A stretch of DNA of 64,000 nucleotides from an uncultured Eubacteriales bacterium. GTDB lineage: Bacteria; Bacillota; Clostridia; Oscillospirales; Acutalibacteraceae. Every line of letters begins with the position of its first letter. Positions within the stretch are counted from its first letter, which is position 1. Positions 57,073 through 64,000 of this stretch are shown piece after piece. Where the stretch lies: positions 7,598 through 71,597 of the forward strand of contig CABUHY010000011.1 in the NCBI GenBank assembly GCA_902491475.1. Direction: 5' to 3'. Under the pieces are notes generated by a model that was not told where the DNA came from, ran no database searches, and saw nothing but the letters and a program-made list of their open reading frames with translations. The position numbers and the translations under genes were made by a program.

Positions 57073-58272
57073 CTATACCGATTTTTTAAGAAAGTTTTTA
57101 TAGCTTGCGTCAATTCCGAACGCACCGAGCGGAGCGGTAATAAGGATTGCAAGCACCGCAACCGAAAGTATTATTTTTCCGCATTCAAGTCCCGCCGCCA
57201 ACGGAACGGAGCCGATTGCCGCCTGAACGGTTGCTTTCGGAAGATACGAAATTACGCAGAAAACACGCTCCTTAAAGTTGAGGTTTGTGCCCGCAAGGCA
57301 AACGATAACGCCGACCGAGCGAAACAGTAGCGCAATGAAAATCAAGCCTATTGCCGCAATGCCTGCCGTCAGGGTGTACCGTATATCCACTGCCGCACCG
57401 ACAAGCACAAACAGCCATATTTCGGCGGCGAGCCACAGCTTTCCGAATTTTTCCGACAGCCTTTTTGTGACCGATTGCGGACTTCTCAGCTTTACAACGC
57501 ACGCCATACCCACAACCGCAAGCAAGCCCGACAGCGCAATATACGGCTTTAACAGCGTTTCTGCGGACATCAAAAGGAACGATGTGCCGAGTACGATTAT
57601 CACTTTTACGCTGTTGCGGATATGGTTGTTATGCGAATAAAATGCGTCGAATATAAGGCTGAGTATAAAGCCGGTAAACGCTCCGAGCAGTATGCCTAAT
57701 ACTATCGACACGGGTATATTTATAAAATCCTTTACCCTTGCCGAGCCGCCCTGCGCCATACTCAAAAAGGTTGAAAACAGCACGATAACAAAAATATCAT
57801 CGCACGAGGCGCCTGCCATTATCATCTGCGGTATGCTTTTGTCGGTGCCGTATTTTTCCTCCGTCAGCTTTACCATTCTCGGCACAACAACGGCAGGGGA
57901 GACCGCCGACAGCACAGCGCCCATAAGCGCCGCCTCAATCCTTGTAACGCCCAAAATCAAGGGAGCGAACACAAAATATCCGATTATCTCAAAGTTTGCG
58001 GGCAAAAATGAGAGCATTACCGCGCTGCGGCCTACCTTTTTAAGGTCGGCAAGGTCAAGCGAAAGACCCGCCTTTATCAGTATTATTATCAGCGCAATCT
58101 GCCGAAGCTCGGAGGATATTCCGAGTATTGAGCTGTCAAGCAAATCAAGGACATACGGACCCAGCACAATGCCCGTCAGAAGCATACCGATTATCCTCGG
58201 CAGTTTCAGCTTTTGAAAAATTGCGGCGGCTGAAAGTCCGACTAAAAAAATCAATGCAAGCGATGTTATCAT
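57073..58272 (-). CDS. Cation:proton antiporter (CPA family) under fluoride-riboswitch control
   Basis: A 399-residue protein with about 12 membrane helices and no C-terminal TrkA or CBS domain. It is a Na+/H+-type exchanger by the GMLLTGIVLGPYVL entry (near 29-42), the SAVSPAVVVPRMVKL segment (near 142-156), and the unwound AGASCDDIFVIVLFSTFL helix with the Asp-Asp pair (near 172-189), the expected ion-binding site. The fluoride riboswitch upstream suggests that it helps cells to cope with fluoride, directly or by ion balance. Antiporters of this kind are a known class of fluoride-riboswitch target alongside CrcB and CLC-F. AGGAGG precedes the start. Confidence 0.92.
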   Translation of the reverse strand: MITSLALIFLVGLSAAAIFQKLKLPRIIGMLLTGIVLGPYVLDLLDSSILGISSELRQIALIIILIKAGLSLDLADLKKVGRSAVMLSFLPANFEIIGYFVFAPLILGVTRIEAALMGAVLSAVSPAVVVPRMVKLTEEKYGTDKSIPQMIMAGASCDDIFVIVLFSTFLSMAQGGSARVKDFINIPVSIVLGILLGAFTGFILSLIFDAFYSHNNHIRNSVKVIIVLGTSFLLMSAETLLKPYIALSGLLAVVGMACVVKLRSPQSVTKRLSEKFGKLWLAAEIWLFVLVGAAVDIRYTLTAGIAAIGLIFIALLFRSVGVIVCLAGTNLNFKERVFCVISYLPKATVQAAIGSVPLAAGLECGKIILSVAVLAILITAPLGAFGIDASYKNFLKKSV

Positions 58273-58289
58273 AACTTCCTCCTAAAAAA

Positions 58290-58382
58290 CAAAAAAGCCG
58301 ATGCTTCTGCAAATAAATGCAGAAGTCATCAGCTCATAAGCGGTTTTAACCTTGACGGTTACGGGAGAACTTCATTCCCTTT
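58290..58382 (-). ncRNA. Fluoride (crcB-motif) riboswitch with terminator platform
   Basis: Read on the minus strand, the aptamer runs GGGAATGAAGTTCTCCCGTAACCG, then a short variable stem, then the hallmark AGCTGATGACTTCTGC. The conserved GAAGTTCTCC-TAACCGC and CTGATGACTTCT blocks are those of the crcB motif. The 3' part of the aptamer (AGCTGATG-A-CTTCTGC) can instead pair with GCAGAAGCATCGGCT, followed by TTTTTTG, making a terminator. Fluoride binding should stabilise the aptamer and let transcription reach the antiporter gene. Motif reading by eye, not by covariance search. Confidence 0.93.
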
Positions 58383-58387
58383 TTTAT

Positions 58388-58416
58388 ATAATAGCACAGC
58401 TTGAAACGGTTTTCAA
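58388..58416 (-). promoter_or_regulatory. Sigma-A promoter of the fluoride-riboswitch transcript
   Basis: On the minus strand, TTGAAA and TATTAT are 17 bases apart. The -35 box overlaps the stop codon of the flavodoxin lipoprotein gene, a very compact arrangement. Confidence 0.65.
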
Positions 58417-59072
58417 GCGTTAATTTTGAGAGAATTTATCCATTCGTCAATTTGCGACTGTGAAGCGGAAGATGAAAATCTTTCTCCGTCGAGCCATTTA
58501 CCCGTACCTGCCATATCGGATAAGAGCTTACCGCTTCTGCCTATGCCCGAGGAAGCCGAGGTGCAGAACGGAATAACGGTTTTACCCGTAAAGTCGTTGC
58601 CTTTGATAAAGTCGTTTACGGGCCAAGCTGCAATTCCCCACCAAATCGGATAGCCGATAAATACTGTGTCGTAATCAGCCCAGTTATCGGGAGTGACCTT
58701 TGTAAGCGGAACATTTCGCTTGCTTTCGTCGTTGTGCTCAACGCTTACACGGCTGTTATCGTTTGACCAGTTAAGGTCGTCGCTTGTGTAAGGGTCAACG
58801 GGTGTAATTTCAAACAAATCCGCTCCGACAGTGTCTGCAACAGTTTTTGCAACGGCTTTTGTGCTGCCTGTTGCGGAATAGTAAACAACAAGAATTTTAC
58901 TGTTTGAAGAACTGTCTGTATTATTATCGGAGGACTCATCGGTAGATTGTGCGTCCGCCGGAGCAGAAGTGGTAGAGTTTGTTGTGCCTGCACCGTCAGA
59001 GGAGCTGTTAGAGCAAGCTGCAAAAGAAAAAACAAGCACGAGTGCTAAAAGAATTGATGTTAATTTTTTCAT
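58413..59072 (-). CDS. Flavodoxin-domain lipoprotein
   Basis: A 219-residue exported protein. A lipoprotein signal (SFAAC, Cys near 20) leads to a Ser/Thr/Asp/Asn-rich spacer (about 21-58), then a flavodoxin domain with the FMN phosphate loop YYSATGSTKAVA (near 64-75), YPIWWGIAAWPVNDFI and FCTSASSGIGRS. FMN-binding folds outside the membrane are unusual; it may accept electrons in extracellular flavin-based electron transfer, though this is inference. Probably the last gene of the LysR-linked redox unit, 23 bases after the aldo/keto reductase. Confidence 0.88.
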   Translation of the reverse strand: MKKLTSILLALVLVFSFAACSNSSSDGAGTTNSTTSAPADAQSTDESSDNNTDSSSNSKILVVYYSATGSTKAVAKTVADTVGADLFEITPVDPYTSDDLNWSNDNSRVSVEHNDESKRNVPLTKVTPDNWADYDTVFIGYPIWWGIAAWPVNDFIKGNDFTGKTVIPFCTSASSGIGRSGKLLSDMAGTGKWLDGERFSSSASQSQIDEWINSLKINA

Positions 59073-59095
59073 AATGTTAATCTCCTTTAGTTTAA

Positions 59096-59941
59096 TTATT
59101 TTTGTTCGTCAACAGGCGGTATCATCTCGGCATACTTTTTAAGCATTTCGGGTGTGGAGGTGTAATATCTTACACCCTTATCAAGTGATGATATTTCTGC
59201 CATTTCTTCATCTGTAAGCGAGAAATCAAAAATATCAAAGTTAGCCTTAATATGGTCGCTGTTCTTTGAACCCGGGATAATAATGTTTCCGTCTTGAATA
59301 TGCCAACGAAGAATGATTTGAGCCGTCGACTTGCCGTATTTTTCTGCAAGGCTCTTAAAGAGTGGCTCGTTAAGAAGTGCACTGTCACCGTGACCGAGCG
59401 GATACCAAGCCTGAATTTTAATATCCTCGTGAGAAAGGAATTTTTTAAGCTCCTTTTCCTGATAATACGGGTGCACCTCGGTTTGAAGAACGGACGGCTT
59501 AACCTCGCAAATATTTAAGATTTCGCAAATCTGCTCTTCGTTAAAATTGGAAAGACCGATTGCACAAACCTTGCCGTCCTTATATGCTTTTTCCATTTGT
59601 TTATATCCTGCAATGTAGTTGCCGGCAGGCTGATGAATTAAAAGCAAATCGATATAATCTGTTTGAAGTCTTTCAAGAGTTTTGTCTACTGCGTCATCCT
59701 GCTCGTAAAATGACGGCCAAAGCTTGGTTTCAAGAAAAATATTTTTACGGTCAATGCCTGCGTTTTTCATTGCTCTGCCCACTGCCTTTTCGTTGCAATA
59801 AGCGTTTGCCGTATCAATGAGCTGACAGCCGTTTTTGAGAGCGTAAGTTGCAGATGCCTCTGCCTCATCGGGAGACAGCAAAAATGTTCCGATACCCTGC
59901 ATAGGCATTTGAACGCCGTTATTTAACTTTGTAAATTCCAT
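59096..59941 (-). CDS. Aldo/keto reductase
   Basis: A 281-residue NAD(P)H-dependent reductase with a TIM barrel. Visible are the LIDTANAYCNEKAVG region with the catalytic Asp and Tyr (near 42-47), the FLETKLWPSFY Lys block (near 73), DLLLIHQPAGNY with the active-site His (near 109), and the cofactor-binding IPGSKNSDHIKANFDIF segment (near 221-237). It resembles 2,5-diketo-gluconate-reductase-type AKRs. It likely detoxifies aldehydes or reduces sugar-derived carbonyls. AGGAG before the ATG. Fourth of five same-strand genes counting the LysR gene. Confidence 0.92.
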   Translation of the reverse strand: MEFTKLNNGVQMPMQGIGTFLLSPDEAEASATYALKNGCQLIDTANAYCNEKAVGRAMKNAGIDRKNIFLETKLWPSFYEQDDAVDKTLERLQTDYIDLLLIHQPAGNYIAGYKQMEKAYKDGKVCAIGLSNFNEEQICEILNICEVKPSVLQTEVHPYYQEKELKKFLSHEDIKIQAWYPLGHGDSALLNEPLFKSLAEKYGKSTAQIILRWHIQDGNIIIPGSKNSDHIKANFDIFDFSLTDEEMAEISSLDKGVRYYTSTPEMLKKYAEMIPPVDEQK

Positions 59942-60007
59942 ATCAGTTACTCCTTTTCTATTCGATAAATTAATTTTAATATCTAAAGTTGACTTTAGGT
60001 CAAGGGT

Positions 60008-61177
60008 TTACTTACATTCTTCAAAAATTTTTAATATTTCCTCGTGAGTCATCTTTTTGTATGCACCGGGTACAATGCCGCAGGAGTCCGCAATTTCTTT
60101 AAGGTTGCTATTCTCGTCAATCCCGAGCTCCCTAAAGGTTGTCGGCATACCGATTTCCTTAATGAAATCTGCCAGAGCCTCAACGCCTGCCTTTGCAAGC
60201 TCTTCGTCTGTTTTGCCGTCCTTTGAAATACCCCAAACATTAACTGCAAACTGAGCGAATTTCTTTTCGCCCGCCTTGCAAATATGCCTGTAATAAACGG
60301 GGTGGAGAACGGCAAGACCCGCACCGTGATTGCAGTTGGTGTATGCGCCGAGCTGATGCTCCATTTGGTGACATTCAAAGTCCGTCTTTTTACCGAGCTT
60401 TATAATACGGTTTTCAGCCATTGTAGCGTCCCACATCAGGTTGCTTCTTGCTGTGTAATCCTCGGGATTTTTGATAGCGGCACGCATATTTGTAATAACA
60501 TTTTTCATAAGAGCCTCGGATATATCGTCCGATACATTGCTTTCATTCGGCTCGCTGAAATAAATCTCCATAATGTGTGAAAGAGTGTCAAAAGCACCCG
60601 ATACCATTTGGAATTTAGGAACGCTGTAGGTGTAGGTCGGGTCAAGCATAACGAATTTTGCGTTGAGCTGAGGATAATCTCTGCCTGTTTTGATTTTAAG
60701 TTCTTCGTTTGTGATTACAGCACCGCCGTTACATTCACTGCCTGTGCCCGAAACAGTGACGATAATACCGAGCGGCAACGGCTCAAAATCAATAACGCCC
60801 GGTCTCGCCCAAAAGTCAGCCCAAATGTCGCCGTCATATTTTGCGCCGAGTGAAATTGCCTTACAGCAATCCATAACGCTTCCGCCGCCGACTGCAAGAA
60901 TCAAATCGGCATTGCTCTCTTTTGCAAGCCTAACGCCCTCAAGCACCTTGCTGTAAGTCGGGTTTGACGGAATACCGCTAAACTCAACAACAGCTTTGTT
61001 TTCTTTTTTAAGTACGGTTATAACCTCGTCATAAATACCGTTTTTCTTAATCGAGCCTCCGCCGCAGCAGAGCATAACCGTGTCGCCGTAAGCTGAAAGA
61101 ATATTTGAAAGATACTCTTTTACACAGCCTTCGCCGAAATATACCTTTGACGAATTTTCAAAAACAAAATTATTCAT
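60008..61177 (-). CDS. Iron-containing alcohol dehydrogenase (YqhD/BDH type)
   Basis: A 389-residue NAD(P)H-dependent alcohol dehydrogenase. The nucleotide-binding GGGSVMDCCKAISLGAKYDGD block (near 97-117) and the metal ligands in GAFDTLSHIMEIYF and ECHQMEHQLG...NCNHGAGLAVLHP are intact, as in butanol dehydrogenase and YqhD. It reduces aldehydes to alcohols in fermentation or detoxification. The start lies inside the last codons of the EFR1 gene (8-base overlap), so the two are translationally linked. Confidence 0.94.
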   Translation of the reverse strand: MNNFVFENSSKVYFGEGCVKEYLSNILSAYGDTVMLCCGGGSIKKNGIYDEVITVLKKENKAVVEFSGIPSNPTYSKVLEGVRLAKESNADLILAVGGGSVMDCCKAISLGAKYDGDIWADFWARPGVIDFEPLPLGIIVTVSGTGSECNGGAVITNEELKIKTGRDYPQLNAKFVMLDPTYTYSVPKFQMVSGAFDTLSHIMEIYFSEPNESNVSDDISEALMKNVITNMRAAIKNPEDYTARSNLMWDATMAENRIIKLGKKTDFECHQMEHQLGAYTNCNHGAGLAVLHPVYYRHICKAGEKKFAQFAVNVWGISKDGKTDEELAKAGVEALADFIKEIGMPTTFRELGIDENSNLKEIADSCGIVPGAYKKMTHEEILKIFEECK

Positions 61178-61946
61178 AGCCTTTTTTCCTATCTTGAAAA
61201 TTTGATTTTATTATTTCCTCGAGTGATACATTTTCATTTCTGTATCGCTCGTTTTTGTTTTTCTCATGCTTAATGATAATTGCCTTTTGCGGGCAAGCGT
61301 GAACGCAGGCAAGGCAGTATTCACATTTTTTATTTTGCCTTTTTGCGTGATTTTCCGTCATAATTATATTACCTGTCGGGCAAACCTTTTCGCACACCTT
61401 ACAGCCGATGCATTTATCGGTTATTTTTATCATTTTGCCGTTATTAAGTGACGGAATGAGTTTGTTAAGTGTTGCCACCTGTTTGTGGAGTTTCCTGTCT
61501 GCAACTGTCGCAGAGGGAACGCCTTTTTTCATCAGTCGAATATTCTTGATGATATGTGCAATTTGAATATCGGTCTGCTTGTCGATTTTCTTTTCCTCTG
61601 CCATATCAAAGACAGGCAGGTAATTATCAACGCAGTGAACGGTATCTATATAATCAAAGTTGATACCGAGAGCCTTAAACTCGTTATATGTAAACTCGGG
61701 GCAGTCGCTTGCACTGTTGCCATAGGTTAAAATGAGATACATATATTTTGTATCAAACTTCGATTCTTTCAAAAACTCTTTTACCGTATTCGGTATTTCG
61801 CCGCAATAAACAGGGCAAACAATACCGATTTGACTGCCTGAATAGATTGACGAATTTTTAATAACCTGCGGTATGCTGACCGGGTATTCGTCAATACATT
61901 TTGCAACATAAAGGCTGTTGCCCGTCGCAGTAAAATAAAATACCAT
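61170..61946 (-). CDS. EFR1-family flavodoxin-ferredoxin fusion
   Basis: A 258-residue electron carrier. The N-terminal flavodoxin-like domain starts VFYFTATGNSLYVAK (near 2-16), and the C-terminal domain carries two [4Fe-4S] motifs, CIGCKVCEKVCP (near 175-186) and CEYCLACVHACP (near 204-215). This is the EFR1 (ferrodoxin) layout common in anaerobic Firmicutes, a likely electron donor to neighbouring reductases. The ATG used lies behind AAGGGGG; a TTG 17 codons upstream would add a very basic, unneeded leader. First gene of the redox unit. Confidence 0.9.
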   Translation of the reverse strand: MVFYFTATGNSLYVAKCIDEYPVSIPQVIKNSSIYSGSQIGIVCPVYCGEIPNTVKEFLKESKFDTKYMYLILTYGNSASDCPEFTYNEFKALGINFDYIDTVHCVDNYLPVFDMAEEKKIDKQTDIQIAHIIKNIRLMKKGVPSATVADRKLHKQVATLNKLIPSLNNGKMIKITDKCIGCKVCEKVCPTGNIIMTENHAKRQNKKCEYCLACVHACPQKAIIIKHEKNKNERYRNENVSLEEIIKSNFQDRKKGYE

Positions 61947-62007
61947 AATTACCGATTTCCCCCTTCGCTTGCACGACTCTTGTTTTTTTCTTTTCAACTG
62001 TATTATA

Positions 62008-62041
62008 AGAAAAAAGAGACCTCATATGAAGTCTCTTTTTG
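62008..62041 (-). terminator. Terminator-like hairpin between the LysR and EFR1 genes
   Basis: AAAAAGAGAC pairs with GTCTCTTTTT around CTCATATGAA, with a T run on the minus strand. A TATAAT (minus strand, 62002-62007) for the EFR1 operon overlaps its tail. Confidence 0.75.
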
Positions 62042-62047
62042 TTAATC

Positions 62048-62071
62048 GGTATATACCTTTGGGTTATAACC
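62048..62071. promoter_or_regulatory. Twin palindromes, candidate LysR-regulator site
   Basis: GGTATATACC and GGTTATAACC, both perfect 10-bp palindromes, with centres 14 bases apart. They lie about 53-76 bases upstream of the predicted EFR1 transcription start, the usual place for a LysR recognition site, and directly after the LysR stop codon. Confidence 0.5.
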
Positions 62072-62073
62072 GT

Positions 62074-62970
62074 TTATTTGATTTTTACCGTGTTCTCGGC
62101 AGCATCTAAAACCCGTCTGACATTTTCGCTCGGGTTCGGCGAATGTAAAAGCCCATACGGAATGCTGTATTCCCACTCAACGGGAATAACTTTTAACAGC
62201 GGATGAACATTTGCCCAGCCCGATATCGCAAGCAAAACATCGTTGGTGTTTTCACATCTGTTAAATATGCTCATGCTGTAAAAATCAAAATCAACAATAT
62301 GTATCTGCGTATGATTTTGCCAAATATCGTCACGCAAACGGTCAACATAATTGCTCCAACCGCGGTGCATAAGCAGTAAATTTTCGCCGTACAAATCGCT
62401 GATTTGAAGCTTATCCTTTTGTGCAAGCCTGTGATGAACGGACACGGCACAGCAAAACGGCTCACGGGATAATTGCAAGCCCTCGCATTTTCTGAGTTTA
62501 AGCATTGTGTCGTCAAATATTCCGCCGATAATATCTATATTCTTGCCTAAATTCGCAAGTATTTCCTTTGCTTTTTCAGGTGTGTTTTCAAACGGAACAA
62601 TCTCAAATTTTATATCCGGGCATTGCTCTTGGATTTTAGGCCACATTTTCATAAGGAGCTGAGCGGGAGTCATAGGCGACGAACCGATACGAATAATATT
62701 TTCGCCCTCGCTCATTGCATTTTTTGCCCTGACAACACTGTCCTTGCAGTAGCCGATAATATATTTTGCGTCCTGATAAAGCGATTTGCCTGCGTTAGTC
62801 AGTATCAACCCACGGTGCGTACGCTCAAACAAAACCAAGTCAAGCGAGCTTTCAAGCAAATTGATTTGCTTAATAACGGCAGTCGGCGTGATATACAATT
62901 CCTCCGCCGCTTTGTTAAAGCTTCCTGCGTCCGCAACCTTTATGAATGTTTCTATCTGCGGATTATACAT
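62074..62970 (-). CDS. LysR-family transcriptional regulator
   Basis: A 298-residue regulator. The N-terminal winged helix-turn-helix spans residues 1-60 (IETFIKVADAGSFNKAAEELYITPTAVIKQINLLESSL); the effector-binding domain (about 90-290) has the usual two alpha/beta lobes with IIRIGSSPMTPAQLL at its start. It lies upstream of, and in the same direction as, the four redox genes. By position it is their likely regulator, with the twin palindromes in between. The inducer is unknown. Confidence 0.93.
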   Translation of the reverse strand: MYNPQIETFIKVADAGSFNKAAEELYITPTAVIKQINLLESSLDLVLFERTHRGLILTNAGKSLYQDAKYIIGYCKDSVVRAKNAMSEGENIIRIGSSPMTPAQLLMKMWPKIQEQCPDIKFEIVPFENTPEKAKEILANLGKNIDIIGGIFDDTMLKLRKCEGLQLSREPFCCAVSVHHRLAQKDKLQISDLYGENLLLMHRGWSNYVDRLRDDIWQNHTQIHIVDFDFYSMSIFNRCENTNDVLLAISGWANVHPLLKVIPVEWEYSIPYGLLHSPNPSENVRRVLDAAENTVKIK

Positions 62971-63000
62971 TGTATCACCACCCGATAATAATCTGTTACA

Positions 63001-63029
63001 ATTATATCGTAGTTTTTATTCAAAATCAA
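63001..63029 (-). promoter_or_regulatory. Sigma-A promoter of the LysR gene
   Basis: On the minus strand, TTGATT and TATAAT are 17 bases apart, 30 bases before the start codon. Confidence 0.65.
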
Positions 63030-63061
63030 TCGCTGAAAATTTTGTTAAAACGGCGGCAGAA

Positions 63062-63095
63062 AAAAGCAGTTACCGAAATCCGATAACTGCTTTTA
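63062..63095 (-). terminator. Terminator of the HdeD-like gene
   Basis: AAAAGCAGTTACCG pairs with CGATAACTGCTTTT with one mismatch; the minus strand ends in a T run. Confidence 0.8.
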
Positions 63096-63109
63096 TATCC
63101 GTTTGTATA

Positions 63110-63658
63110 TTAAAATCCGTCGTAATACCGTCCCGTTATATAGGCGGCGGCAATGCTCTCAATTCCGAGCAAAATCAGATAAACGCCGATAAACACATTC
63201 ATAGCCTGCATTGAAAACGACGGCGAGAACATCATGGCAAAGCCGAGGAAAATGCCGATAATGTTTATTACCAACGAAAAATAATATATAAACTTATTGT
63301 TCGCAAGGCGCAGAATGTCGATATGTGCGAGCTTTGACACGCAGTGAGTGATGAACCATATCGCAAACAGGAACGCAAACACCGTCCTGCCGATATTCGG
63401 ATAAATCATCAGCGTTGCGCCGCACATAACGCTCATAATGCCCGCAATGAGGGCAACGATGGGACCGAAGCCCGTAAAGCGTTCGATTTTGATGTAGGCT
63501 ACGATGTCCAGAATACCCGTGACGACAGCTATAATACCGTAAATTATCACAATGCCCGTAAGCATAATATTCGGTTTTACGAATGTCAGTATTCCGAGCA
63601 GCAGGAAAACGGCACCCTCAATGTATTCGATTATATTAAATTTTGAAAGATTTTTCAT
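63110..63658 (-). CDS. HdeD/DUF308-family membrane protein
   Basis: A 182-residue protein with six hydrophobic helices arranged as three pairs, the DUF308 pattern (EYIEGAVFLLLGILTFVKP at the start; GFGPIVALIAGIMSVMCGATLMIYP in the middle). The HdeD name derives from acid resistance in E. coli, but the molecular function is unknown. The ATG chosen follows GGTGAT at 4 bases; an ATG four codons earlier overlaps that site. The 156-bp repeat array begins 12 bases upstream of this start, so the array is its promoter or leader region, or has landed there. Confidence 0.83.
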   Translation of the reverse strand: MKNLSKFNIIEYIEGAVFLLLGILTFVKPNIMLTGIVIIYGIIAVVTGILDIVAYIKIERFTGFGPIVALIAGIMSVMCGATLMIYPNIGRTVFAFLFAIWFITHCVSKLAHIDILRLANNKFIYYFSLVINIIGIFLGFAMMFSPSFSMQAMNVFIGVYLILLGIESIAAAYITGRYYDGF

Positions 63659-63670
63659 ACTAATCACCAT

Positions 63671-64000
63671 AGCCTTTCAGGCAACAAATAGTTTATTAAA
63701 AATCACCGATTTAACCTGCGTTGCCTGAACAGGCGTGATGGTGATTTCTGCCATCTCAAAATTATGCCGTAGGCAAATTTTGAGGGCATTATAATTATGA
63801 ATAGTGTGATTTCACACTATTCCCATAGCCTTTCAGGCAACAAATAGTTTATTAAAAATCACCGATTTAACCTGCGTTGCCTGAACAGGCGTGATGGTGA
63901 TTTCTGCCGGCTCAAAATTATGCCAAAGGCATATTTTGAGGGCACTATAATTATGAATAGTGTGATTTCACACTATTCCCATAGCCTTTCAGGCAACAAA
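63671..64000. repeat. 156-bp tandem repeat array, two full units and the start of a third, continuing past the window
   Basis: Units start AGCCTTTCAGGCAAC at 63671, 63827 and 63983. In each unit, AGCCTTTCAGGCAAC pairs with GTTGCCTGAACAGGC (63671-63685 with 63720-63734 in unit 1). AAATCACC in that loop (63700-63707) pairs with GGTGATTT beyond it (63740-63747), so the two stems interlock as an H-type pseudoknot. A second hairpin (TGCC-CTCAAAAT with ATTTTGAG-GGCA) and a third (GAATAGTGTG with CACACTATTC) follow. Units 1 and 2 differ at about six positions, all inside or next to the second hairpin. There is no open frame of interest. The repeats are directly next to each other, which excludes CRISPR. 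Confidence 0.85.

Noticed and set aside
63671..64000. CRISPR array at the right end.
   Set aside because: The 156-bp units abut directly with no unique spacers, and the unit is far longer than a CRISPR repeat. No cas gene is nearby.

Overview
The window looks like chromosome of a strictly anaerobic, fermentative, low-to-mid GC Firmicute, most likely a gut clostridium of the Oscillospiraceae/Ruminococcaceae type. The basis is a set of Firmicute hallmarks: a perfect CIRCE operator before hrcA-grpE-dnaK-dnaJ, a T-box leader before thrS, strong AGGAGG ribosome binding sites, a one-chain pyruvate:ferredoxin oxidoreductase, NfnAB transhydrogenase and a trimeric HydABC-type [FeFe] hydrogenase. No 16S rRNA, tRNA or species marker is present, so the assignment is an inference.

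Layout. 1-5.6 kb: end of uxaC, a HAD phosphatase, a YhhN membrane protein, then an AT-rich island with an XRE regulator, an EcoRI-family adenine methyltransferase and a DUF262-HNH protein, which together look like a small restriction-modification unit. 5.6-14.5 kb: pyruvate:ferredoxin oxidoreductase, a divergent FRG-domain gene, a CNNM/CorC-type transporter, trpS and a MATE exporter. 15.3-22.1 kb: a three-domain shikimate enzyme (AroE-AroK-AroQ) and the heat-shock operon. 22.2-29.1 kb: T-box and thrS, a membrane-anchored metallophosphoesterase, a candidate type I toxin-antitoxin locus too small for ordinary gene calling, comM/yifB and an RluA-type pseudouridine synthase. 29.5-39.5 kb: a cell-wall G5/3D protein, a radical SAM protein, an HD-DUF5131-GtrA operon, and a polar amino acid ABC transporter with a permuted binding protein. 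39.5-44.4 kb: an FtsX-type ABC transporter with its own two-component system. 44.6-51.0 kb: nfnAB and hydCBA. 51.8-57.0 kb: a hypothetical protein, ddl-DUF1934-argS and a CmpB-like membrane protein. 57.1-63.7 kb: a fluoride-riboswitch-controlled antiporter, a LysR-linked redox cluster (EFR1 flavodoxin-ferredoxin, Fe-alcohol dehydrogenase, aldo/keto reductase, flavodoxin lipoprotein) and an HdeD-like protein.

Metabolic logic. Pyruvate oxidation by PFOR yields reduced ferredoxin. NfnAB exchanges electrons between ferredoxin, NADH and NADPH, and HydABC disposes of electrons from ferredoxin plus NADH as hydrogen. The LysR-linked cluster adds further ferredoxin/flavodoxin and NAD(P)H chemistry.

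The intergenic space is unusually rich in repeats. There is a 277-bp MITE with 18-bp inverted ends in two copies, each sitting inside what looks like the loop of a transcription terminator. A roughly 155-bp element is present in four copies, and several smaller palindromic families occur in mosaics. At the very end begins a 156-bp tandem array whose units can fold as a pseudoknot plus two hairpins and whose copies differ almost only at predicted loop and bulge positions. The array runs off the window and is the most intriguing unexplained structure.
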